Shown here: piece by piece, positions 7,581 through 14,287 of the stretch
How the letters are laid out: each line of letters begins with the position of its first letter
Position numbering within the stretch: the stretch's first letter is position 1
Source: Elusimicrobiota bacterium
Lineage (GTDB): Bacteria > CG03 > SLGR01 > PWQF01
Assembly (NCBI GenBank): GCA_003558145.1
Contig: PWMP01000139.1
Coordinates: 1 to 14,453, forward strand
Direction: 5' to 3'
DNA: 14,453 bases
Program-made: the position numbers and the translations under genes
The notes under the pieces: model-generated
The model's input: only the letters and a program-made list of their open reading frames with translations
Databases searched by the model: none
What the model was told of the DNA's origin: nothing

Positions 7581-8837
7581 ATGACTCAGGAAAATACAAC
7601 CCCTCCCAAACAGGTGACTGGTGAAGACGGTAAAGCCGGAACTTATGAATCTAACTGCCAGGTTTGCGGATATTATGTAGGCGCCTCCTCCGTATGCCAT
7701 CGATGCGGAGCCAGAACACATACAAGAACATCCATACGAACGGTAAGGCTTGTTGCGCTGGTTGGCTCTATAATCGGAGTAATTCTTCTGTGGGTAGCCG
7801 CGTATCTTAAGCAGCCCGAAATCATTAGCATAGGTGATATTACTCCCACAATGAATAATGCTCTTGTCGTAATTGAAGGAAGCGTCGTGGAATCCCAGCA
7901 GGACGCCGAAAAAAACACTTTCCGTATGACTGTATCCGACAATACGGGAAACATACGCATAAACGCCTTTAACCAACTTGACAGCTTCCGCGCTCATTTT
8001 GACGAGCAGCTTCCCTCTGTCGGGGATACGGTCCGTGTAACCGGAGCCCTTAATATTTCCCAGGCCTGGGGCGCGGCAATGTTTCTTAATATTCCGGAGA
8101 GAGTAACTGTTGTCGAAAAATTTGAAATGAAGGAAACTCCTATAGGAGATATAACAGTCGAACGTTCCGGACAGCTTTTCCGTATCTCGGCTGAAGTCGC
8201 CGATTATGACCTGGGCAGCACCCGCGCCGGCGACCCCATGCACAGAGTAACATTCCGCGACAACACGGGCAGAATATCAATGGTCCTGTGGCAGAATCAG
8301 TTTGAAGCTCTTTCCGGTGAGGCGCAGAAGGCTTTTTCAAGGCCGGGAAGCTGGCTTTCCCTGTCTGTCCGCGGAAGCGCTTTCCGCGACGAACCTCAGC
8401 TCGAACTCGTAGATCCCGGTGATCCATCGGCGGTGGAGGTTATAAGTATATCCGATACAGCTCCTGTTACCGCAAGACGCGTATCTCCTCTTGCCCGGCT
8501 TGATTCAATGAGGATAGCAGATATAACAACAGCCCAGGCCGGAAGGACATTCAAGATAACAGTAACGGTAGAAGAATACAGCCTGTCCCATACACGTGGC
8601 GGAGATCCGATGCACAGGGTATCTCTGGGTGACGAAACTGACACAATATCAATGGTAATCTGGGCCAACCAGTTTGATGCTCTGACCCGGAATACACAGA
8701 GGGCATTTACCACCGAGGGAAGCAGGCTTACGATTGCGGTAGAGGGAGACGAATTCCGGGGACAGCCGCAGGTATCCCTTATGGATGCCTTCGACCCGGA
8801 CACTATAGAAGTCCTCAGTATAGGAGATCGCCGCTGA
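7581..8837 (+). CDS. Zinc-ribbon membrane protein with three OB-like domains
   Basis: 418 residues. A zinc ribbon is formed by C26-x2-C29 and C39-x2-C42. A basic stretch (RTHTRTSIRTVR) precedes one membrane helix at about 54-76, so the ribbon should be inside the cell and the rest outside. Three tandem beta-rich units of about 100 residues follow (about 82-178, 186-290, 308-415). Each opens with an I[GA]DIT-like motif. Units two and three share GDPMHRV and a SMV-[LI]-W-x-NQF motif, which marks a recent internal duplication. Their length and strand pattern suggest OB folds of the nucleic-acid-binding kind. It is first of three tightly spaced genes. I do not recognise a named family; the OB assignment is from pattern only. 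Confidence 0.8.
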   Translation: MTQENTTPPKQVTGEDGKAGTYESNCQVCGYYVGASSVCHRCGARTHTRTSIRTVRLVALVGSIIGVILLWVAAYLKQPEIISIGDITPTMNNALVVIEGSVVESQQDAEKNTFRMTVSDNTGNIRINAFNQLDSFRAHFDEQLPSVGDTVRVTGALNISQAWGAAMFLNIPERVTVVEKFEMKETPIGDITVERSGQLFRISAEVADYDLGSTRAGDPMHRVTFRDNTGRISMVLWQNQFEALSGEAQKAFSRPGSWLSLSVRGSAFRDEPQLELVDPGDPSAVEVISISDTAPVTARRVSPLARLDSMRIADITTAQAGRTFKITVTVEEYSLSHTRGGDPMHRVSLGDETDTISMVIWANQFDALTRNTQRAFTTEGSRLTIAVEGDEFRGQPQVSLMDAFDPDTIEVLSIGDRR

Positions 8838-8838
8838 T

Positions 8839-10260
8839 ATGGTATATTACTATATACCGGTAATCACATTTTACGTACTGCTGGGAACCCTGGCCGGATC
8901 TATCCTGTGCTTCATTCCCGCACTCCATATATATAATGTAGCGGGAATAGCAATAGTGGCGTGGCTGGCTGCCCGGCACCTGGTTCCCTATTACGCAATA
9001 GCGCCCTTTTTTATGTCCCTTGTAGTAGCTTTCTCTTTTTTGAACACCATACCTATGACCTTTTTCAATACCATAGACGAATCAGCCGGAGCTACTCTTC
9101 TTCCGTCCAACGCCATGGTTATAAGAGGAAGGGGGGCCGAGGCTGCTATCCTGAGCGGTTTCGGCACTCTAATGGGAGCTTTTTTGCTTATTGCCCTAAC
9201 TCCTTTCTTCTTTTATATATGGCCCTATCTTGCCGTTATTTTCGGCGGCCACCTTCACTGGATACTGGGCCTGGTTATAGTCCACTACATAATGAGTGAG
9301 TGGCCGAAGGGGGCAGGCCGCGGAAAGACACCTCTGAAAAGATGGATAGAAGCCTGCAGAAACTGTTTTGCCGGAATGCTTACTTTTTTTCTTGCCGCAT
9401 TGTTCGGCCTGATATTTATTACAAAACCCATACTGCCGCCGGAACTTGCTTTCCAGAATATTATGCCGGTTTTTGTCGGTTTTTTTGCAATACCATCCAT
9501 AATACAGTCTCTCCTTTCCAAATTTAAGCCGCCGGAGCAGTATAATCCTAAAAGCATCAATGCTGACTGGAAAGATTTTTCATACGGCCTACTGCCCGGA
9601 TTTACGGGAGGGATGCTCGCAGCGTATCTACCGGCGGTTACGGCCGGCATAGGCGCGATGCTGGCGGGCCATATAACTAACCACCGCAACCTGGACAGGG
9701 CCAGGTTCCGTCCGCCGGAGGAAGAAGGAGAGATAATACACCTGGAAACCCCTGAGATGTATTACCGTCAGGAGCGCAACTTTCTTATTGCCGGCGGAGT
9801 AGGAAAAATACTTTATTACGTAGGGGCTTTTCTCCTTCTGTTTACCATAACAGAGCTCACTCCCTTCGGAACCGGCAGGGGCGGACTGGCCTTCATACTA
9901 AGGCCGGTTTTTTCTGCTGAACCGGGGGACTTCTTCGTCATGGCTTCAACAATAGTTTTCAGTGGTTCTATTTCCTTCCTGATTCTTCTGAAAGGTTCCG
10001 ATATAGCTGCGGACTATGCACCCAGGATCAACATAACCATTATGTATACGATAGTTTTAATTGCACTTTCAGCAATAGTTTATTTCATTGCGGGAGGATG
10101 GATAGGCATAGCAATTATGGCAGCGACATCATGCATAGGAATGATACCGGTTTTCTACAACTGCCGGCGGAGCCACTGTATGGCCGTACTGCTGGTGCCC
10201 ATAGCGCTTAATATGGCCGGCTACGGTGAAAACATAGCTAAACTGCTAGGGCTGGTATAA
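8839..10260 (+). CDS. TctA/DUF112-like multi-pass permease
   Basis: 473 residues, almost entirely hydrophobic, with about ten to twelve predicted membrane helices. The two halves carry the related Gly/Pro-rich signature of the TctA fold: LLGTLAGSILCFIPA at about 14-28 and GLLPGFTGGMLAAYLPAV at about 250-267. This fits the TctA superfamily (tripartite tricarboxylate carriers), more precisely the divergent DUF112-like branch found in archaea and uncultured bacteria. No TctB small subunit or TctC binding protein is present, so tricarboxylate uptake should not be assumed. The ATG is one base past the stop of the OB-domain gene, and AGGAG lies 13 bases upstream inside that gene, so translation is probably coupled. 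Substrate unknown. Confidence 0.75.
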   Translation: MVYYYIPVITFYVLLGTLAGSILCFIPALHIYNVAGIAIVAWLAARHLVPYYAIAPFFMSLVVAFSFLNTIPMTFFNTIDESAGATLLPSNAMVIRGRGAEAAILSGFGTLMGAFLLIALTPFFFYIWPYLAVIFGGHLHWILGLVIVHYIMSEWPKGAGRGKTPLKRWIEACRNCFAGMLTFFLAALFGLIFITKPILPPELAFQNIMPVFVGFFAIPSIIQSLLSKFKPPEQYNPKSINADWKDFSYGLLPGFTGGMLAAYLPAVTAGIGAMLAGHITNHRNLDRARFRPPEEEGEIIHLETPEMYYRQERNFLIAGGVGKILYYVGAFLLLFTITELTPFGTGRGGLAFILRPVFSAEPGDFFVMASTIVFSGSISFLILLKGSDIAADYAPRINITIMYTIVLIALSAIVYFIAGGWIGIAIMAATSCIGMIPVFYNCRRSHCMAVLLVPIALNMAGYGENIAKLLGLV

Positions 10261-10263
10261 CCT

Positions 10264-11418
10264 ATGAAAGGGCTTACCCATTTTGTGTCCGGAGTTGCAG
10301 CGGCTACTTTCATTCCACAGGTTGTCAGGATGTCTGCCGCGGGCAGGTTGGATATCCCGGGCGCCGCTTCCAGTTTTATAATAGTACTGGCCGGAATGTA
10401 CGGCATAATGCCGGACACACTTGACTTCAAAGTCGGCCAGTTCTTTGATGAACCGGACATTGTGGTTGACCCTGACCCCCTTAATCCAAATCCAAAGGAG
10501 ATGGCACAAAAATTTGCCGAAGCCGTAAGCCGGTCCGCTCAGGAAGGACGTATGATCAAGATACAGTACATGCCGATACAGCTTGGAGCCAACCGCTGGA
10601 GACAGTACCTTATTATATTCGGAGAAAAAGAAGTCAGTGTACAGATAAACGAGGTAGTCAGCACATCGCAGATCCCTTATCCGGGGACGTCTCCGGACCC
10701 GGAAAAACGTTCAGCCACGGTTACACTCAGCCACAGGATAAAACCGACATCCTGCGACACCGACTGGCTTAATAAGCTTGTCAGGAAAATAAGAAAAACC
10801 ATAAAGGGAGGAGAAAAGAAAAAAAAGACTGTAAAACCTTCTACTATAGATATTCTCTCCGGAACCACTTTCGGACTTAAAATGGAGTCTGACGGAGACA
10901 TCTACTTTGACTGGCTGCCCTGGCACCGCACATGGAGTCACAGTTATATACTGGGGCTTATGCTGGCAGCGCCGTGGGCTCTTATAGCATACCTGCTGAA
11001 GCTTGATATGTGGTGGATGTACGGGCTTGTTGCTTTTTTGGGTTTTGCCGTACACATTACGGAAGACATGACAGGGCATATCGGGGGATCTCTGCTGTGG
11101 CCCATTTTAAAACCCAGAACGGAAGGTTTTGAAATGTTTAAAGCCTCGGATCCGAGAACTAATTTCAGTATTATTTACGCAGGCTTTATTCTTATAGTAT
11201 TCAATCTGGACAGATTTACTTCCAATTTACTTACCGGCGGCCCTGAATCTTTTTGGAGCTGGTGGTTTTTTCTTCTTGTTTTTCTCGTTCTTCCTCTTGC
11301 AGTTTATTTTAAAATAATAGCAAGAATATCGGACGGGATAAAAAAAAGAGAAGCCGGCCTTAAATTTACACGCGAGGAAGAAGAGCCCGACGGGACAGGG
11401 GATCCTGTCATAGACTGA
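10264..11418 (+). CDS. YdjM-like membrane-bound metal-dependent hydrolase
   Basis: 384 residues. The N-terminus MKGLTHFVSG, the MPDTLD motif at 49-54, HRTWSHS at 221-227 and H264-x3-D268-x3-H272 followed by GGSLLWP are the metal-binding landmarks of the YdjM family (PF04307), integral membrane hydrolases of unknown substrate. E. coli YdjM is about 200 residues and LexA-regulated. The extra length here is a hydrophilic insert from about 62 to 205, between the second and third motifs, and a charged C-terminal tail. The start lies three bases past the permease stop with only a weak ribosome site, so it is co-translated. The stop codon sits at the edge of the terminal hairpin. The family call is good; the reaction is unknown. 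Confidence 0.8.
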   Translation: MKGLTHFVSGVAAATFIPQVVRMSAAGRLDIPGAASSFIIVLAGMYGIMPDTLDFKVGQFFDEPDIVVDPDPLNPNPKEMAQKFAEAVSRSAQEGRMIKIQYMPIQLGANRWRQYLIIFGEKEVSVQINEVVSTSQIPYPGTSPDPEKRSATVTLSHRIKPTSCDTDWLNKLVRKIRKTIKGGEKKKKTVKPSTIDILSGTTFGLKMESDGDIYFDWLPWHRTWSHSYILGLMLAAPWALIAYLLKLDMWWMYGLVAFLGFAVHITEDMTGHIGGSLLWPILKPRTEGFEMFKASDPRTNFSIIYAGFILIVFNLDRFTSNLLTGGPESFWSWWFFLLVFLVLPLAVYFKIIARISDGIKKREAGLKFTREEEEPDGTGDPVID

Positions 11419-11428
11419 TCCCCTGTCC
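11393..11428. terminator. Hairpin between convergent operons
   Basis: A perfect 12-bp inverted repeat, GGACAGGGGATC (11393-11404) and GATCCCCTGTCC (11417-11428), has a 12-base loop. It includes the last codons and TGA of the YdjM-like gene and ends 8 bases before the stop of the superoxide reductase gene. There is no long T run on either strand, so it is not a textbook intrinsic terminator, but its position fits a bidirectional stop. Confidence 0.55.
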
Positions 11429-11435
11429 GGTTAAT

Positions 11436-11882
11436 TTACCGGGCCAACTGCTGCTGGGCTATGTAGTTTCCGTGCAGATTGCAGTGCGAAACAGCGGCAA
11501 ACTCTCCTTCTGAAGATTTAAGGTGAAGGGATACCGCCGGATTCAGACATGCCGGATTAAACTTGATACGGGATATGAATTCCCTGTCAAGATATACATC
11601 AACAAACATAATCCAGTGTTTTTCCGGTTCCATAGGGTGCAGCACGCTGCCTATTTTTATATGGGCATCCACACATCCGGGAACCATTGAGCACACACCG
11701 CTGACTGTAATTTCAGGTACGTGCTTTTCTTTTAATCCCGACTCTGTTTCGTCTTCCTGAGTTTTTACAGCGTCTTCTTTTTCTTCGAACTGGCTCGCCG
11801 GAGCGCCGCACTGCGGGCATTTTTCCGGCGGCGCATCTTTCAACTCAACATATCCGCACATTTTGCATACAAATTTTTTCAT
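11436..11882 (-). CDS. Superoxide reductase with N-terminal rubredoxin module
   Basis: 148 residues from ATG at 11882, with AGGAG 7 bases upstream; a longer reading from 11927 would begin inside rubrerythrin. Residues 4-32 form a short rubredoxin/rubrerythrin-type iron module (C6-x2-C9, C22-x2-C25), in place of the desulforedoxin domain of classic desulfoferrodoxin. A linker of about 20 residues leads to the SOR domain: EKHVPE (H54), LHPMEPEKHW (H82, H89) and HCNLHG (C134, H137), which together give the four-His one-Cys iron site that reduces superoxide to peroxide. It is last in the operon after rubrerythrin, which removes the peroxide. The spacing between H82 and H89 is one residue longer than the HPMxxxH of well-known enzymes. 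Confidence 0.9.
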   Translation of the reverse strand: MKKFVCKMCGYVELKDAPPEKCPQCGAPASQFEEKEDAVKTQEDETESGLKEKHVPEITVSGVCSMVPGCVDAHIKIGSVLHPMEPEKHWIMFVDVYLDREFISRIKFNPACLNPAVSLHLKSSEGEFAAVSHCNLHGNYIAQQQLAR

Positions 11883-11901
11883 TTTACTACTCCTGTCTTT
11901 A

Positions 11902-12477
11902 TTACCAATTTTCGCAGAGCACTTCAAAATATGCCTGGGGATGGGCGCAGGCGGGACACTTTTGAACTGCTTCCTCTCCTTCGTGTATATATCCGCAATT
12001 AAGGCATCTCCAGGTTATGCTCTGATCTTTTTTGAAAACCCTGGAGCTTTCTATATTGGCGGCAAGTGCTTTGTATCTTTTCTCATGCTGTTTTTCGGCA
12101 ACGGCTATTGATTCCATGGCAGACGCTATTTCTTCAAAACCCTCCTGCCTGGCCTTTTCGGCAAAAGACGGATACATTTCTGTCCATTCATAATTTTCTC
12201 CGGAAGCTGCCGCTTTGAGGTTTTCCAGAGTGCTTTTTATCCCGCCTGCCGGAAACCCTGCCGCTATTTCAACCTCTCCGCCCTCAAGAAATTTGAACAG
12301 TCTTTTGGCGTGTTCTCTTTCCTGATTGGCAGTTTCCTCGAAAATTTCTGACATCTGCCTGTAGCCCTCTTTTCTTGCTACAGAAGAATAGTAGGTATAA
12401 CGGTTGCGTGCCTGCGACTCACCTGCAAATGCTGCAAGCAGGTTTTTTTCCGTTTCGGTTCCTTTAATTGAACTCAT
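11902..12477 (-). CDS. rbr: Rubrerythrin
   Basis: 191 residues, the usual length. It reduces hydrogen peroxide in the cytoplasm of anaerobes. The ferritin-like four-helix part carries E20 (GESQARNRY), E53-x2-H56 (QEREH), E94/E97 (GENYE) and E128-x2-H131 (AEKQH), the complete di-iron set. The C-terminal rubredoxin domain has C158-x2-C161 and C174-x2-C177 in the usual CGY and CPxC context. The start ATG at 12477 has the strong site AAGGAGGAC at the right distance and overlaps the perR stop as ATGA. The superoxide reductase gene follows after 19 bases. The order regulator, peroxidase, superoxide reductase makes a self-contained stress operon. Confidence 0.95.
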   Translation of the reverse strand: MSSIKGTETEKNLLAAFAGESQARNRYTYYSSVARKEGYRQMSEIFEETANQEREHAKRLFKFLEGGEVEIAAGFPAGGIKSTLENLKAAASGENYEWTEMYPSFAEKARQEGFEEIASAMESIAVAEKQHEKRYKALAANIESSRVFKKDQSITWRCLNCGYIHEGEEAVQKCPACAHPQAYFEVLCENW

Positions 12478-12917
12478 CTCAGTCCTCCTTCTTTCTTTTT
12501 TTCTTTTATCCGGCAATTCCGGCATTTTCCCCTGAAGTATCCCTGCACCCCGCTTACAATGTGACCGTCTATCTCCTTTTTGTTTAAAAATGAAGACATA
12601 ATCTCTACATCATAAAGCGCTCCGCATGTATCACATATAAAATGAAAATTAGGATGAGGGTTTGAATCAAAGTTAGTTGTTCCCGCTTCAACGCTAAGTT
12701 TCATAGCCAGTCCTTTTACTGCAAAAAGATTCAGTGTATTGTACACCGATGTTTTTGAAAGAACCGGAAGCTCGTCTTTTAAATCCCTATAGACAGTATC
12801 TGCGTCCGGGTGCTTATTATTATTATCAAGGTACTCTATAATCTTCAGTCTTATAAGAGTAGGGGATATTCCCCTGTCTTTAATTTTCTTTTTAAATCTT
12901 TCCACTTTTGTATTCAT
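12474..12917 (-). CDS. perR: Fur-family peroxide regulator (PerR-like)
   Basis: 147 residues, a normal Fur-family length. The winged-helix DNA-binding part covers about 1-80, with recognition helix LSKTSVYNTLNLF at 53-65. The structural zinc site is C95-x2-C98 and C132-x2-C135. Regulatory metal ligands correspond to H36, D84, H92 and D103. Asp at 103 is a PerR trait where Fur has Glu. The position of the second PerR histidine is N90, with H88 two residues earlier. The ATG at 12917 has no Shine-Dalgarno sequence and lies within about two bases of the predicted mRNA start. The next gene overlaps as ATGA. PerR senses peroxide through iron-catalysed His oxidation and represses peroxidase genes, which fits this operon. 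Confidence 0.88.
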   Translation of the reverse strand: MNTKVERFKKKIKDRGISPTLIRLKIIEYLDNNNKHPDADTVYRDLKDELPVLSKTSVYNTLNLFAVKGLAMKLSVEAGTTNFDSNPHPNFHFICDTCGALYDVEIMSSFLNKKEIDGHIVSGVQGYFRGKCRNCRIKEKKKEGGLR

Positions 12918-12919
12918 TA

Positions 12920-12954
12920 CAATAATATATATAAAACACCTGTTGTTTTGTCAA
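12920..12954 (-). promoter_or_regulatory. perR operon promoter with possible PerR box
   Basis: On the minus strand a perfect TTGACA (12954-12949) is followed after 17 bases by TATATA (12931-12926). The start falls near 12919-12917, at or next to the start codon. The 15 bases 12934-12920 match 10 of 14 defined positions of the PerR box TTATAATnATTATAA and overlap the -10, as expected for self-repression. The stretch is very AT-rich, so some of the match may be chance. Confidence 0.6.
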
Positions 12955-12962
12955 GTCCCTCT

Positions 12963-13526
12963 GTAAATATACCGGAGGCCGAGCTTGACTTCGGCGGTAT
13001 AAGCCGCAAGGACCCGGAGGATATATATTTCAGCAAAAGGCACGCTGTGGAATATATCGCTCAGTCGTTTGTACGCAACAAAGATGATATTCTGGAAGTG
13101 AGAAAATTACTCAAGGCGGACTCAAAGTGCCGTATTATCGCCAAAATAGAGAACAGAGAGGGTATAAAGAATATTGATGAGATAATAAAGGTTTCTGACG
13201 GTATCATGATAGCGCGGGGAGATATGGGAGTATCACTGCCGATATATGAAGTCCCGATTATTCAGAAGATGATTATAAAAAAATGCAATTTCGCGGAAAA
13301 ATTTGTTATTACAGCTACGCAGATGCTTGAGAGTATGACTGAAAATCTCCGGCCTACGCGGGCAGAGGTGACTGATGTGGCTAACGTAATCCTTGACGGA
13401 ACTGATTTCGTTATGCTTTCGGCCGAAACAGCCATAGGCAAATACCCGGTTGAAACAGCCGCGATGATGAACAGCATAATAAAATTCACGGAAAGGAATC
13501 TGCATAAGGTAATTCCCGGCCCTTAG
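12963..13526 (+). pseudogene. Pyruvate kinase fragment, truncated at both ends
   Basis: 187 codons in one frame match the middle of the pyruvate kinase barrel, from VNIP to about TERNLHKVI. Recognisable parts are IAKIENREG (transition-state Lys and a Mg ligand Glu), ARGDMGV (Mg ligand Asp), ITATQMLESM (catalytic Thr), PTRAEVTDVANVILDGTD and MLSAETAIGKYP. About 170 N-terminal residues, with the substrate Arg/Asn/Asp and the B domain, are missing. So is the whole C-terminal domain. No start codon with a ribosome site is present; the frame stays open upstream only across perR on the other strand. The frame itself has no internal stop or shift, so the loss is recent or the piece was moved intact. 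It is unlikely to be an active enzyme. Confidence 0.85.
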
Positions 13527-13539
13527 CGTTTGTTACGCA

Positions 13540-13565
13540 CTGTTTCGGCAACGCCGCTTAAACAG
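13540..13565. repeat. Inverted repeat hairpin after the pyk fragment
   Basis: CTGTTT (13540-13545) and AAACAG (13560-13565) enclose a second stem CGGC-AAC-GCCG (13546-13556). This forms a compact hairpin 14 bases past the end of the pyruvate kinase fragment. A smaller GCGT/ACGC hairpin lies at 13526-13538. It may be a terminator or part of the larger folded element to its right. Confidence 0.5.
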
Positions 13566-13589
13566 CCGGCGCATGGCGCGATATCTGGT

Positions 13590-13670
13590 GCGCGTAAAAA
13601 CAAGAAAAGACGGGGAGTGCGGCGGGCATAATATGCCGCCGAACAGACCCCGCCGGTTACTTGTTTGCGC
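13590..13670. repeat. Nested imperfect inverted repeat of 81 bp
   Basis: Three concentric stems share one centre near 13630: AAACAAG/CTTGTTT with flanking GCGC/GCGC (13590-13604 and 13660-13670), CGGGG/CCCCG (13611-13615 and 13648-13652), and a central CGGCGGGCATA/ATATGCCGCCG (13620-13641) with one bulged G. Between them are internal loops. It is placed between the ends of the pyk fragment and the RRM gene. It could stop transcription from both sides, be an RNA in its own right, or be a dispersed palindromic repeat. No coding function is evident. Confidence 0.55.
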
Positions 13671-13687
13671 TATGCGTTCAGGTTATA

Positions 13688-14002
13688 TTAATATCTCCTG
13701 CCGCCTCCACCGCCTCCGCGGCCGCGGCCGTAACCGCCTCCGCCGCCCTCAGTCTTGGGGCGCGCTTCGTTGACTTTTATATTGCGTCCGTTAAGGTCCT
13801 TCTCGTTCAGAGCGGCAATAGCTGCTTCTGCCTCGGACTTGCTTGACATTTCAATAAAGGCAAAGCCCTTTGAGCGGCCGGTGTCCCGGTCCGTGATCAG
13901 ACTCGCTGATTTAACGGTCCCGTAGGACGAGAAGATTTCCTGCAGTTTGTTCTCATCTACAGAATAGTTGAGATTCCCCACATACAATTTCGTAATTTCC
14001 AT
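13688..14002 (-). CDS. Glycine-rich RRM RNA-binding protein
   Basis: 104 residues from ATG at 14002, with AAGGAG 9 bases upstream. A TTG two codons earlier is too close to that site. A single RRM covers about 4-82, with RNP2 LYVGNL at 6-11 and RNP1 KGFAFIEM at 45-52, including the aromatic residues that stack on RNA. The tail from 86 is glycine-rich with RG steps (EGGGGGYGRGRGGGGG) and ends RRY. This is the layout of small bacterial Rbp proteins known from cyanobacteria and other phyla, often linked to cold response and mRNA localisation or stability. It stands alone, with a predicted long leader and a strong promoter. Confidence 0.95.
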   Translation of the reverse strand: MEITKLYVGNLNYSVDENKLQEIFSSYGTVKSASLITDRDTGRSKGFAFIEMSSKSEAEAAIAALNEKDLNGRNIKVNEARPKTEGGGGGYGRGRGGGGGGRRY

Positions 14003-14008
14003 TTTCAA

Positions 14009-14119
14009 TTACTCCTTTTCCGTTTCTCTGCGGACGTCCTTGTCCCTGCCGGGCAGCACGCAGAATATTTTTTCCGGGTAATAGTGCCCGGCTTTTTCTG
14101 TTCCCGGGCAAACCGGCAT
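14009..14119 (-). CDS. Possible 36-codon leader ORF upstream of the RRM gene
   Basis: ATG at 14119-14117 is preceded by GAGGG six bases upstream. The frame begins MPVCPGTEKAG and stops at TAA 14011-14009, so its stop overlaps the end of the ribosome site AAGGAG of the RRM gene. This geometry would couple or regulate translation of the RRM gene. The peptide has no recognised similarity, is short, and its codons also form the leader hairpins, so it may not be translated. Confidence 0.25.
   Translation of the reverse strand: MPVCPGTEKAGHYYPEKIFCVLPGRDKDVRRETEKE
14048..14109 (-). promoter_or_regulatory. Structured 5' leader of the RRM gene with competing hairpins
   Basis: On the minus strand the segment GCCGGGCA (14092-14085) can pair in three exclusive ways: with upstream GCCCGG (14109-14104), with CCCGG nearby (14078-14074), or perfectly over 8 bp with TGCCCGGC (14055-14048). 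The rest of the leader, from the predicted start near 14281 to 14120, is AT-rich, with no other clear structure. On the plus strand 14074-14097 reads as hairpin plus T5, a weak terminator for rightward transcripts. Confidence 0.4.
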
Positions 14120-14287
14120 TATTGACCCTCAATAGATGCCATATAATACAGAAAAGAAGCTTTCGGTGGATTAGACTAATGCACAATAGGAAGTTATCTT
14201 GAATTATTTTAAAAGAAGGAAGGAATCTCTGCTTTCCAAAAATTCATTATTCCAGAATTATCTCTTTATATTATTATTACTATTTAA

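Noticed and set aside
7455..8243. A 262-codon open frame antisense to the OB-domain gene
   Set aside because: It has no ribosome site and reads as low-similarity sequence rich in Ser, Tyr and Cys. The opposite frame has a clear zinc ribbon, membrane helix and repeated domains.
8839..10260. A true tripartite tricarboxylate transporter
   Set aside because: No TctB or TctC gene is adjacent and the protein belongs to a divergent branch, so the substrate cannot be assigned.
12810..12960. In-frame upstream extension of the pyruvate kinase fragment
   Set aside because: It lies antisense to the perR N-terminus and promoter, shows no kinase similarity, and is open by chance.
13526..13690. Integron attC site
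   Set aside because: The stretch has nested stems and a TAACAAACGC-like string on the minus strand. It lacks a matching pair of R boxes (RYYYAAC and GTTRRRY) at the ends of one fold, and no integrase is present.
13573..13773. A 66-codon Arg-rich frame across the folded element
   Set aside because: It follows the inverted repeats and the antisense of the glycine-rich RRM tail; its composition comes from GC-rich repeats and there is no ribosome site.
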